A DNA stretch of 15,577 nucleotides, taken from assembly GCA_023261465.1 (NCBI GenBank), contig JAHFOW010000054.1, positions 1 to 15,577 of the forward strand. The letters run 5' to 3'. The notes below the pieces were generated by a model, which saw only the letters and a program-made list of their open reading frames with translations, was not told the DNA's origin and did not search any database. Shown here one piece after another: positions 1-6,612 of this stretch (positions within the stretch are counted from its first letter, which is position 1; every line of letters starts with the position of its first letter). Position numbers and translations under genes: made by a program. The DNA is from Planctomycetota bacterium (GTDB lineage Bacteria > Planctomycetota > Brocadiia > Brocadiales > Brocadiaceae).

Positions 1-24
1 CGTGAAAAAAATAGGAGAATTAAA

Positions 25-186
25 ATGAAAAGAAAAAAATATGTATATTGGCAGGATGGCGATACGTGGCTGGGTTACCTTGAAGAATATTCAGATTATC
101 AGACTCAAGGAGAATCACTTGAAGAATTGATAGTTGGTTTTACAAATTTTGGTAAACCCATAACAATTAAATCCAGCCAACTGTGA
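25..186 (+). CDS. HicB-like antitoxin, short with aberrant C-terminus
   Basis: This 53-codon gene starts at ATG 25 with a good Shine-Dalgarno (AGGAG at 13-17, seven bases upstream). The first 35 residues, including YVYWQDGDTWLGYLEEYSDY and QTQGESLEEL, match the partial RNase H fold typical of HicB antitoxins, which neutralise HicA mRNA-degrading toxins. HicB proteins of this subtype normally continue after EEL with a helix and a final strand to about 65-75 residues. Here the sequence changes to IVGFTNFGKPITIKSSQL and stops, so the end of the fold looks replaced or lost. No alternative frame restores it. A short open frame ends at TGA 26-28, overlapping the ATG, and could be the tail of an upstream gene lying outside the window. 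No hicA is seen downstream. It could be a decayed antitoxin or a functional short variant. Confidence 0.6.
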   Translation: MKRKKYVYWQDGDTWLGYLEEYSDYQTQGESLEELIVGFTNFGKPITIKSSQL

Positions 187-193
187 AAGACGC

Positions 194-235
194 GGCGGCT
201 GATTTTCCTCGTTAGCCCTTACGAGCGAAACCGCC
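194..235 (+). terminator. Nested stem-loop after the HicB-like gene
   Basis: GGCGG (194-198) pairs with CCGCC (231-235), and inside it CTCGT (208-212) pairs with ACGAG (221-225). The stem is followed by a pyrimidine-rich tract with several T runs (236-251). It sits eight bases past the stop of the HicB-like gene, where a terminator would be expected. The internal loops are uneven, so this is only a candidate. Confidence 0.35.
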
Positions 236-430
236 TTCCTTTTCCTTGTTTAGGCATTGAATACCCGAAATAAATACGTATGCTATATGTATAAAGAAAA
301 GACAAAGAGCGGGAAGAAAAAGTACTGGAATGGGCAGAGGCAACTTTTAAGGACATAGCCCACTCGGTTAGCGAACAAAGATTAATAACCTGCTCTGGAG
401 TTGTTTGCCCTGAAGGATAGAGGGGGATCA

Positions 431-487
431 TGCCTGCGGCTACATGAAAATATGGATTTCATAGTTTCTCTGTGCCGCATGAGGGCA
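431..487. repeat. Nested interrupted inverted repeat downstream of thioredoxin
   Basis: TGCC (431-434) and TGCGGC (435-440) pair with GCCGCA (474-479) and GGCA (484-487). Inside the outer stem a second one, ATGAAA (444-449) with TTTCAT (457-462), can form. The element lies 27 bases past the end of the minus-strand thioredoxin gene, so it could end that transcript, although no clear T run follows on the minus strand. A mobile-element remnant is the alternative. Confidence 0.35.
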
Positions 488-513
488 TGATGATTGTGGT
501 GAATTCTGTGTGA

Positions 514-843
514 TTACTTTAATTGTGCATCTAAAGTTGCTTTCAGGTCTTTCTTCGATTTCGCACCTATCATCTTGTTTACAGCCTGGCCATTTTTGAA
601 GACGATAAGCGTTGGGATTGCAGTAATGCCAAATTTCGCAGGGATTGCGTTGTTTTCCTCCGTATCGAGTTTCCCTACTTTAATTTTTCCTTTATATTCC
701 TTTGCTAATTCTTCAATAATTGGCGCTAATTGTCGGCAGGGTCCACACCAGGTTGCCCAGAAATCTACTAAAACGGGTATATTTGATTTTAACACCTCAG
801 CATCAAAATTCGCATCAGTAATTGTTGCTACATCCTCTGACAT
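514..843 (-). CDS. trxA: Thioredoxin
   Basis: A single-domain, 109-residue cytoplasmic thioredoxin, the usual family length. It reduces protein disulfides through the WCGPC active site (Cys33 and Cys36). The buried Asp27 before the active site and the cis-proline Pro77 in AIPT are both present, so it should be fully active. The ATG start is supported by a Shine-Dalgarno (AAGGAG) about seven bases upstream, formed by the last codons of the preceding reductase gene. Only two bases separate the two genes, so they are almost certainly co-transcribed and translationally coupled. With the ferredoxin-thioredoxin reductase catalytic subunit as neighbour, this thioredoxin is the obvious electron acceptor. 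No NADPH-thioredoxin reductase gene is present in the window. Confidence 0.97.
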   Translation of the reverse strand: MSEDVATITDANFDAEVLKSNIPVLVDFWATWCGPCRQLAPIIEELAKEYKGKIKVGKLDTEENNAIPAKFGITAIPTLIVFKNGQAVNKMIGAKSKKDLKATLDAQLK

Positions 844-845
844 AA

Positions 846-1166
846 TTATTCTCCTTCTGTATTTTTTGGTTGGTAATTGGCGCTTACAAAAAGGTTACAA
901 TGGCATTCACCGTCTCGTTCAATTTCTTCCTCATGGTAGTCGCAGGGACAAATAATCTTTTTGTCTTTCTCGAAATCTCCCATAACCAGGCGACATGGAC
1001 AGTAAGCATGTCCAAATTTAATCTTCCGCATCACAAGCCCTTTTACAACCCTGTCCACAATTTTTGTGTCCGGGTTTAATTTGTATGAACTACGGGCAAC
1101 ATAGTCATTCAGCATCTTGCGAATTTTTATTTCTTCCTGTTCTTTTTGGTCTTTGGTGTTGTCCAT
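846..1166 (-). CDS. ftrC: Ferredoxin-thioredoxin reductase, catalytic subunit
   Basis: This 106-residue protein carries the three-part signature of the 4Fe-4S thioredoxin reductase: CPC (Cys56, Cys58), CPC (Cys73, Cys75) and CHC (Cys88, Cys90). By alignment with the cyanobacterial enzyme, Cys58 and Cys90 form the redox-active disulfide, and Cys56, 73, 75 and 88 hold the cluster. The enzyme passes single electrons from ferredoxin to the disulfide of thioredoxin. The cyanobacterial and plant enzyme also has a variable subunit; none is encoded here, as is usual for non-photosynthetic bacteria and archaea with this protein. It lies two bases upstream of thioredoxin, its likely substrate. No clear Shine-Dalgarno precedes the ATG, which suggests a leaderless or weakly initiated message. 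The first 30 residues are charged and helical. Confidence 0.93.
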   Translation of the reverse strand: MDNTKDQKEQEEIKIRKMLNDYVARSSYKLNPDTKIVDRVVKGLVMRKIKFGHAYCPCRLVMGDFEKDKKIICPCDYHEEEIERDGECHCNLFVSANYQPKNTEGE

Positions 1167-1289
1167 AGATAGTTATTACTTAAATATTTGAGAGTATTAT
1201 GCTAAGACAGCTTCGTTGTCCATAATAAGAAAAATATTCGATATTCGACATTTGGTTTTTACGGAAATATCAAACACCGGATAATAAAT

Positions 1290-1314
1290 CGTAACAGTTC
1301 AGCCAACTCGAAAT
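1290..1314. repeat. Short dispersed repeat, copy 1 (CGTAAC..AGCCAA type)
   Basis: This 25-base stretch begins CGTAACAGTTCAGCCAA and matches 18 of 25 positions of the stretch at 4162-4186, in the same orientation. Each copy is followed within 9 to 13 bases by a strong inverted repeat (1327 and 4196). It lies in the gene-free interval 1167-1451. Confidence 0.4.
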
Positions 1315-1326
1315 AAGTGCAGAATT

Positions 1327-1370
1327 ACAACCCCCTTGCCCCCTTTTCTAAGGGGGATTCAGGGGGTTGT
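1327..1370. repeat. C-rich/G-rich nested inverted repeat, copy 1
   Basis: Outer arms ACAACCCCCT (1327-1336) and AGGGGGTTGT (1361-1370) are perfectly complementary. An inner stem of CCCCCTT (1339-1345) and AAGGGGG (1350-1356) closes a four-base TTCT loop. This is a compact palindromic repeat of the kind dispersed in many bacterial genomes. A related element lies at 3947-4011. It stands between the flavoenzyme gene and the reductase-thioredoxin pair and might also act as a transcription barrier. Apart from this and the 1290 repeat, nothing recognisable is seen in 1167-1451. Confidence 0.7.
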
Positions 1371-1451
1371 CTACGCTATTAAACTGTAAACGTGAACAAT
1401 TATAGTATATCATTATATTTTATCTATTCAACCTCTTTCAAGGGAAAATCA

Positions 1452-3125
1452 CTATTTCTCCAATCCATAACTCCATGCAGAGATACTGCCATCCATATAT
1501 TTCACGTTATTAAAACCAGCATTCGTCAGGATGCGATACGCCTGTGCTGCGCGTAGTCCAGCCCTACAGTAGGTAATAATCTCTTTTGTGTTGTCAAGTT
1601 CATTAAAACGGGACGCCAATTTATCAAGGGGGATATGCTGACATCCCTTAATATGGCCGCTCTTGTACTCGAAATCGGTCCTTACGTCAAGCAACACGAA
1701 AGTCTCGCCCCCTTCACGTTTTTCCATAACCTTCCTGGGGAGGATGCCAATCGTTTTGCCCAGTAATTTATTGTTCAGAACGTTTGCAGCGACAATAATT
1801 GCATCCATAGCCATAGAATAAGGCGGGGCGTAAGCCAGGTCAAGCTTTGATATCTGGTCAACGGTTGTGCTAAAGGTCAGCGCCGTTGCAATAACATCAA
1901 TACGCTTATCAACCACGCCTTCTCCAATGATTTCAGCGCCCAGAAGTTTCTTGCTCGCAACGTCGGCAATAAGTTTTATCAGGATATCCTTTGCTCCCGG
2001 ATAGTAATGGGACTTATCTGATGCAGGAACAATCGTGGACTCTATAGTAAATCCCTCTCTTATAGCCTCCCGCTCAGACAGTCCCACCTTGCCAATATGC
2101 ATCTCAAATATCTTTACTATGAGGGTTCCCAGGATGCCTTTAAAGGTGTCGTTTCCGCCAGTAGCGTTAATGGCGGCGACGCGCCCCATTTTTCCGGCGG
2201 TAGAACCTAGTGCTATCCATGCAGGTTTACCGGTTACCAGATGGGTACTTTCTGCGCAATCGCCAATGGCATAGACATCAGGGACATTTGTCTCCATCCG
2301 CTCATTGACCTTGATAGCGCGCGTGGCGCCAATTCCGATACCTCCGTCCTGTGCCAGTTTGGTATTGGGTCTGATGCCGATAGAGAGAATGACCATATCA
2401 GCAGGTAATTGCCGCTTGCCGGTAATTACCTTTGTTACGGTATTACCATCGCCCTCAAATGATTTCACGCCGTCTGAGGTAATAATCTCCACACCTTTCC
2501 CGGCCAGATAGTTTTGGACAATCATTGACATGTCTTTGTCCAGGGGCGGCAGGATTTGATCGAGGAGTTCGACAACGGTTACCTTAATATTCCTTATGGT
2601 AAGATTTTCGGCCATTTCCAGTCCAATAAGTCCACCGCCTGCAATTACTGCATTTTTGATCTTTCCGGAGTCTACAGCTGTACGTATCTTTAAGGTATCG
2701 GTGATAGTTCTCAGCGTAAAGATGTTGCCGAGATTGACGCCGGGTAATGGCGGGACAATAGGTTGTGCGCCCGTGGCGATGATCAGTTTATCGTAAGAAA
2801 AAACAATATCATTTCCCCTTTCCAGGTCTTTTACTTTAACCTGTTTCAATCTGGTATCAATTGCAATGGCCTGATGTCGGGTGAGGACGTTTATATTCAG
2901 CATAGTTTTAAAATAGACAGGTTCTCTTACGACGAGTTTTTTAGAATCTTTTATGACGTCTCCGATATAATACGGCATACCGCAGCCTGCATAGGAGATA
3001 TAGTGTTCGTCCGTAACAACCGTGATTTTCATAGTGGATGATTCACGGCGCGCCTTGGCGGCTGCCTTCATTCCTGCCGCCACGCCCCCAATGATTACCA
3101 GGTGTTTTTCTTTATTATTTGACAT
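1452..3125 (-). CDS. CoA-disulfide reductase-like flavoenzyme with C-terminal rhodanese domain
   Basis: A 557-residue two-domain protein. Residues 1 to about 450 are a FAD- and NAD(P)H-binding disulfide reductase, with the FAD motif GGVAAGMKAAAKARR near residue 13 and the single active cysteine Cys48 in SYAGCGMPYY, as in CoA-disulfide reductases. The dimerisation part keeps HYYPGA and AYAPPYS, which carry the tyrosines important in that family. Residues from about 465 form a rhodanese domain with active Cys520 in CRAGLR. Proteins with this architecture include CoADR-rhodanese fusions and NADH-dependent persulfide or polysulfide reductases, so the substrate could be CoA disulfide, CoA persulfide or polysulfide. 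The start at ATG 3125 was chosen because AGGA lies five bases upstream and the protein begins MSNNKEKHLVIIGG. An in-frame start at 3200 would add 25 residues encoded partly by an inverted repeat. Confidence 0.88.
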   Translation of the reverse strand: MSNNKEKHLVIIGGVAAGMKAAAKARRESSTMKITVVTDEHYISYAGCGMPYYIGDVIKDSKKLVVREPVYFKTMLNINVLTRHQAIAIDTRLKQVKVKDLERGNDIVFSYDKLIIATGAQPIVPPLPGVNLGNIFTLRTITDTLKIRTAVDSGKIKNAVIAGGGLIGLEMAENLTIRNIKVTVVELLDQILPPLDKDMSMIVQNYLAGKGVEIITSDGVKSFEGDGNTVTKVITGKRQLPADMVILSIGIRPNTKLAQDGGIGIGATRAIKVNERMETNVPDVYAIGDCAESTHLVTGKPAWIALGSTAGKMGRVAAINATGGNDTFKGILGTLIVKIFEMHIGKVGLSEREAIREGFTIESTIVPASDKSHYYPGAKDILIKLIADVASKKLLGAEIIGEGVVDKRIDVIATALTFSTTVDQISKLDLAYAPPYSMAMDAIIVAANVLNNKLLGKTIGILPRKVMEKREGGETFVLLDVRTDFEYKSGHIKGCQHIPLDKLASRFNELDNTKEIITYCRAGLRAAQAYRILTNAGFNNVKYMDGSISAWSYGLEK

Positions 3126-3170
3126 AATTATCCTGCCTTCTATCTTAAAATTATGAAATTTATGTTGGGT

Positions 3171-3198
3171 GGAGAGGCGCAAGGTTTTGCGTCTCTCC
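3171..3198. repeat. GGAGAG-type hairpin repeat, copy 1
   Basis: GGAGAGGCGCAA (3171-3182) pairs with TTGCGTCTCTCC (3187-3198), with one G-T pair and a four-base loop. The outer sequence matches the hairpin at 4196-4224, while the inner stem differs in a compensated way. It lies upstream of the flavoenzyme start, within its leader or promoter region. Confidence 0.65.
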
Positions 3199-3276
3199 AT
3201 CTAAATTGATATTTTGGTGTGTCCTTACATGGACAATTCGTACACAGGAATATTCACTTCATTTATACGGGTATGA

Positions 3277-3876
3277 CTATGATGCATCGTCTATCCCCTT
3301 ATTTGCAAGGGCGTCAGCGCAAGCATTTTCCTCTCTGGGGACATGCTGAATTTTCCATGCTGGAATCTTATTCAAGAGCGTTACAAGTTCAGTATAGAGA
3401 GAGACAATACCCGGATTCCTTACCCGGTAAATACCATTCAATTGTCTTACCAGGAGTTCACTATCTGTCTTAAAGGTAACTTTTTTTGCATGATAATCAA
3501 CGGCCTTTTGCGCCGCAAGTATCATTGCCTGGTATTCTGCGACATTATTGGTAGACTCGCCGATAAACTTGCAGAGTTCGTCAACCGGACGATAATTTTT
3601 GTCGTATATGGCGACTCCAATTCCTGCTTTGCCGGGATTTCCCCGTGAGGCGCCATCCGTATGAATAATGAATTCGGTGCATGTTTCTTCTTTGCGCTTG
3701 CTAATATGAGTATCCGGTGGATAGGGAGCAACAGGCTTTTCCGGCGTATTGAAATTGACATGGAGAAATGCATCGATCATTTCTCTTGTTACTGATGGGT
3801 TTTCCCTCAGTAATCGTTCGATATCAAGGTATTTTATAATGAATGAACCTAATTCCCGATAAAGTATATTTTCCAC
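3277..3876 (-). CDS. RNase HI-family protein with N-terminal extension
   Basis: A 199-residue protein. Residues from about 67 form an RNase HI fold with the four catalytic carboxylates in their usual contexts: Asp74 in HTDGASRGNPG, Glu114 in NNVAEYQA, Asp138 in KTDSELLVRQLNG and Asp188 in ADALANKG. It should cut RNA in RNA-DNA hybrids. The motif spacing is that of the bacterial/archaeal subgroup often labelled reverse-transcriptase-like RNase H, which lacks the basic handle of E. coli RnhA. The first 65 residues contain a helical segment (ERLLRENPSVTREMIDAFLH) and a proline-rich linker; similar short extensions occur in this subgroup, and their role is unknown to me. The start is GTG, with GGAG about 11 bases upstream. 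It is the first gene of the minus-strand group, separated from the flavoenzyme by a hairpin repeat. Confidence 0.9.
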   Translation of the reverse strand: MENILYRELGSFIIKYLDIERLLRENPSVTREMIDAFLHVNFNTPEKPVAPYPPDTHISKRKEETCTEFIIHTDGASRGNPGKAGIGVAIYDKNYRPVDELCKFIGESTNNVAEYQAMILAAQKAVDYHAKKVTFKTDSELLVRQLNGIYRVRNPGIVSLYTELVTLLNKIPAWKIQHVPREENACADALANKGIDDAS

Positions 3877-3946
3877 GAATGTAAGGTCTCCTTTTTTTAA
3901 TTAAGCCTTCGGCGACTTTAAAATTCATATTTCAGACAGACGGCCA

Positions 3947-4011
3947 CCCCCTTCATCCCCCGCCAGAGGGGGACAGATGGTTGTCCCCCTAAGTGAGGGG
4001 GATTAAGGGGG
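3947..4011. repeat. C-rich/G-rich nested inverted repeat, copy 2
   Basis: Outer arms CCCCCTTCATCCCCC (3947-3961) and GGGGGATTAAGGGGG (3997-4011) pair with one mismatch. An inner hairpin of GGGGGACA (3968-3975) and TGTCCCCC (3982-3989) closes a six-base loop. It shares the CCCCCTT/AAGGGGG core with the element at 1327-1370 but is longer. With the T run at 4018-4024 it could also stop plus-strand transcription. Confidence 0.7.
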
Positions 4012-4103
4012 AGTCGCTTTTTTTGAAATTCCTATGCAATTAAATTGTGAGAAGTTGCTCAAACATTTTAAGTATCAACCTCACGAATAGCAAATATTTT
4101 TAC

Positions 4104-4132
4104 TTGAAACGTTACACATTTCAACGTAACAT
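4104..4132 (+). promoter_or_regulatory. Candidate sigma-70 type promoter of the ATPase cluster
   Basis: TTGAAA (4104-4109) and TAACAT (4127-4132) are separated by exactly 17 bases and match the consensus hexamers at five and four positions. They lie about 120 bases before the first ATPase gene. GTTAC (4111-4115) and GTAAC (4126-4130) form an inverted pair over the same region, and CGTAA recurs three times just downstream, which could indicate an operator. The call rests on pattern only. Confidence 0.3.
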
Positions 4133-4161
4133 AGGCATCAATTCGTAAAATCGTAAATTGA

Positions 4162-4186
4162 CGTAACTATTTAGCCAATTGAAGAT
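4162..4186. repeat. Short dispersed repeat, copy 2 (CGTAAC..AGCCAA type)
   Basis: It begins CGTAACTATTTAGCCAA and matches 18 of 25 positions of copy 1 at 1290-1314 in the same orientation. It directly precedes the hairpin at 4196-4224. Confidence 0.4.
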
Positions 4187-4195
4187 TCCGCGCAT

Positions 4196-4224
4196 GGAGA
4201 GACAAGGCATTGCCTTGTCTCTCC
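4196..4224. repeat. GGAGAG-type hairpin repeat, copy 2
   Basis: GGAGAGACAAGGCA (4196-4209) and TGCCTTGTCTCTCC (4211-4224) are perfect complements around a single T. The hairpin ends 29 bases before the start codon of the first ATPase gene, so it is probably in the mRNA leader and might affect its stability or translation. It shares its outer arms with 3171-3198. Confidence 0.75.
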
Positions 4225-4253
4225 CACAATTTGGATAAGATCAAATCAATATT

Positions 4254-4568
4254 ATGAATAACCATCTCATTTCAGAAGTATTGCAAATCGAGGCTGAGGC
4301 AGATAACCTCGTAAATGAAGCCAGACAAAAGGCCGAACTAATTATTGCCAACATACCGAATGAGATTGATTCCCTAAAAACAACCCTTGAAAATAAGTAT
4401 CGTCAAGACCTGGAAGAGATGAGGATAAAAAAAGCTCATGCGCGGCAAGGGGAGGTGGAGCGTCTGAAAAACGAGTATGAGGCATTAAAAGAAAAACTGA
4501 ACACGGTAGATAACAAAACGATTGAGGATGCCGTTCATTGCTTGATAAAACACATGTACGAGTGCTAA
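4254..4568 (+). CDS. V/A-type ATPase peripheral stalk subunit, G/H-like
   Basis: A 104-residue protein that is almost entirely charged helix with heptad spacing, for example EAEADNLVNEARQKAE followed by a long Lys/Glu-rich segment. Such proteins (NtpF, AhaH and subunit G or H in different naming schemes) pair with subunit E to make the outer stalk that holds the A/B head against subunit I. The family is poorly conserved in sequence, so the call rests on length, coiled-coil character and position: the gene ends one base before the ATG of subunit I (TAA, C, ATG), which implies translational coupling. The ATG has only a weak, distant Shine-Dalgarno (GGATAAG near 4233), and a strong hairpin lies just upstream. 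Confidence 0.75.
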   Translation: MNNHLISEVLQIEAEADNLVNEARQKAELIIANIPNEIDSLKTTLENKYRQDLEEMRIKKAHARQGEVERLKNEYEALKEKLNTVDNKTIEDAVHCLIKHMYEC

Positions 4569-4569
4569 C

Positions 4570-6591
4570 ATGGCAATCGAAAAACTTAGCAAAGTGACCA
4601 TCTTCCTTCCTGTACAGGAGTCGCGGTGGTTTCTCAGCCGATTGTATCACTTGAATTGTATACACATCATAGACACGTCTACTCAACCCGATGGTTCCAC
4701 GATTCTCAATATTCAGAGATTTCCTACCGATAGGGAAGGCATTGAGAAGAATATTCAGAAGCTTAATACGATATTTTCTCTCCTGAAAACATTTGTACAG
4801 AGAAAGAAAGGTTTTATAGAAGGCATCTTTTCCATTCCCTTGAGGGTTACCCGTGAAGAAGTGGATCTGGCGCTTTCAACCATTCATATTGACTCGGTAT
4901 ACAAGGAGTGCCAGAGTATACATGAGAAATACACAAACCTCCAAAAAAGACAGAAACAACTGCAAGAGGAAATCAATAAGCTTGCAGATTTTTTGCCGCT
5001 TTCGGATGAATTAGTAAGAATTAAAGATGTGCGAAATGTCTCCTTCACGTATTGCCGTGTGTCTTCAGACAAATGGAATAGGCTTCAGAAGGACTTCCCG
5101 GTGAACGATGTTCTCGCGTGGCAGGTTGTATTAAGGGCAGAGAATGAGTTGAAAATACTCTTTGCATATTTAAAGAACGATAAGGAAACGGCCTTAAAAA
5201 TATTTGCAAAATTCAATGTTAAGGAAATACCGTTTCCCATCTTATCGGTCAGTGCAAAAGACCGTGTGCAAGAATTACATGTCGAGTTATCCAGGGTGAT
5301 TCAGGAACGGGATCAGTATCGACAGTATTTTTATGATCTATCGAAGAAATACCGTTCTCTGGAAACACTTCTGGGATACTGGGAAAATGAGAGAAATAAG
5401 ATGCAGGCACAGCGCATGTGCGCCATGTCGAAAAGGGTGTTTATCCTGAGTGGATATATAAAGGTTAAGGATAAAGGCAAACTCGATGCATTGCTCCAGA
5501 CAGAATTTTCCCATGTATCAATTTTTTACGAGGAGCCTTCTCCATCTGATAAGGTGCCCGTTTGTATAACGCTCAACAGGTTTTTTAAACCCGCCCAGTT
5601 ATTCATTAATATGTTTGGCCTGCCAAATTATTTTACCTTTGACCCCACCCCATTTGTAATGATATCTTTTCTCATATTTTTTGGACTCTGTTTTGGAGAC
5701 GTTTTTTACGGTCTTTTTTTAACGGTATTTTCGGCATGGATGATAAGAAGGTATAAGGATGCCGGGGCATTAGCGAATTTTTTAAAGATTTTTTTCTACG
5801 CTGGCGTAAGTACTATAGTTTTTGGCGCTCTTACGGGGGGTTGGGCCGGGGATTTATATAATCCTGTTTACTTGGGTGAAAGTAATATTTTGTTGAAAAT
5901 AAAAGAAAGGCTTGCCTTAATAGATCCGCTTGCAAAGCCGGTCATTGCGCTGGCATGTGTGATCGGCTTGGGTGTGTTGAATCAATTTTATGGCATTGTA
6001 CTCAGGATGTACGGTGAAATAAGGAAGAAGAATATTATAAATGCCATTTGTGACGGGTTCCTATGGCTTATTATATTGCCGGGATTTTTAATCCTGACCT
6101 CGACGATATTTTTTAAAATGCCTGGTTATGTTGTAAGTATGGGCAAGTATCTGGCCATTATTGGTGCTGCCGGATTGATTTCTACTCAGGGACGTCATGA
6201 GAAGGGAATTTTTGCAAAAATATTTACGGGAATTGTTAGTCTCTATGGTATTGTGGGTACGTATGGGTTTACCAGTTTTATAGGAGACATCCTTTCCTAT
6301 ACCCGTATTCTCGCACTGAGCCTTACAACGACTATTGTTGGCATGTCGTTTAATATCGTTGCGGTATTGTTTAAAACAGGTACAATCATTGGTACTGTTT
6401 TTTTTGTTATTGCCTTGGTTACCGGCCACCTGTTTAACTTTGTTATGAGCATCCTGAGCGCCTTTATCCACCCGGCGCGATTGATATTTCTGGAATTTTT
6501 TGGAAGGTTTTACGAGGGCGGCGCTCCAAAATTTCAACCTTACGGTTTTGGTAATCAGAGAATAACTGTTGTCGAAGAAGATACAAAATGA
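4570..6591 (+). CDS. ntpI: V/A-type ATP synthase subunit I (a-subunit)
   Basis: The 673-residue static membrane subunit, equivalent to subunit a. Residues 1 to about 350 form the cytoplasmic arm that contacts the outer stalks, with coiled-coil segments near 105-145 and 230-280. From about residue 358 the protein is a multi-helix membrane domain that forms the two ion half-channels beside the K ring. The family hallmark GLCFGDVFYGL lies in the first membrane helices, and SYTRILALSL carries the essential arginine (Arg579) that faces the ion-binding glutamate of K. The C-terminal IHPARLIFLEFFGRFYEGG is also typical. Length is normal for the family. It is tightly coupled to the upstream stalk gene; a 114-base gap holding a palindromic repeat separates it from K. 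Confidence 0.95.
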   Translation: MAIEKLSKVTIFLPVQESRWFLSRLYHLNCIHIIDTSTQPDGSTILNIQRFPTDREGIEKNIQKLNTIFSLLKTFVQRKKGFIEGIFSIPLRVTREEVDLALSTIHIDSVYKECQSIHEKYTNLQKRQKQLQEEINKLADFLPLSDELVRIKDVRNVSFTYCRVSSDKWNRLQKDFPVNDVLAWQVVLRAENELKILFAYLKNDKETALKIFAKFNVKEIPFPILSVSAKDRVQELHVELSRVIQERDQYRQYFYDLSKKYRSLETLLGYWENERNKMQAQRMCAMSKRVFILSGYIKVKDKGKLDALLQTEFSHVSIFYEEPSPSDKVPVCITLNRFFKPAQLFINMFGLPNYFTFDPTPFVMISFLIFFGLCFGDVFYGLFLTVFSAWMIRRYKDAGALANFLKIFFYAGVSTIVFGALTGGWAGDLYNPVYLGESNILLKIKERLALIDPLAKPVIALACVIGLGVLNQFYGIVLRMYGEIRKKNIINAICDGFLWLIILPGFLILTSTIFFKMPGYVVSMGKYLAIIGAAGLISTQGRHEKGIFAKIFTGIVSLYGIVGTYGFTSFIGDILSYTRILALSLTTTIVGMSFNIVAVLFKTGTIIGTVFFVIALVTGHLFNFVMSILSAFIHPARLIFLEFFGRFYEGGAPKFQPYGFGNQRITVVEEDTK

Positions 6592-6612
6592 ATTATTTAA
6601 AAATGTGGGCAA

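Larger units (their letters stand above)
187..513. other. Stretch without a credible gene
   Basis: About 330 bases lie between the HicB-like gene and thioredoxin. They hold two structured elements (194-235 and 431-487). A plus-strand frame from 295 to the TAG at 420 reads without interruption (containing EREEKVLEWAEATFKD) but has no start codon and was not recognised. An opposing 70-residue frame covering 219-431 has low-complexity content and no family resemblance. Either could be the remnant of a decayed gene; nothing here supports a functional one. Confidence 0.5.
3877..4253. other. Divergent intergenic region rich in repeats
   Basis: This 377-base interval separates the minus-strand group from the ATPase cluster. 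It contains the C-rich nested repeat (3947-4011), a candidate promoter (4104-4132), four CGTAA motifs in 42 bases (4125, 4144, 4152 and 4162), the dispersed repeat at 4162-4186 and a 14-base-arm hairpin (4196-4224). GCGACT (3912-3917) and AGTCGC (4012-4017) also frame the C-rich repeat as inverted copies, followed by a run of seven T. No gene is seen. Confidence 0.6.

Noticed and set aside
219..431. Minus-strand open frame of 70 residues between the HicB-like gene and thioredoxin
   Set aside because: It has Ser-rich low-complexity content, no ribosome site and no recognisable family; it covers parts of two structured elements.
575..955. Plus-strand open frame of 126 residues across thioredoxin and the reductase
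   Set aside because: It is antisense to two unmistakable genes with conserved motifs and has no credible features of its own.
4018..4024. Intrinsic terminator formed by the C-rich repeat plus T run
   Set aside because: It could only terminate plus-strand transcripts, and no plus-strand gene lies upstream of it for 3.8 kb, so the repeat-family explanation is preferred.
6088..6612. Minus-strand open frame of 174 residues opposite the end of subunit I
   Set aside because: It is antisense to the conserved membrane domain of subunit I, and its lysine/asparagine-rich content is typical of an antisense shadow.
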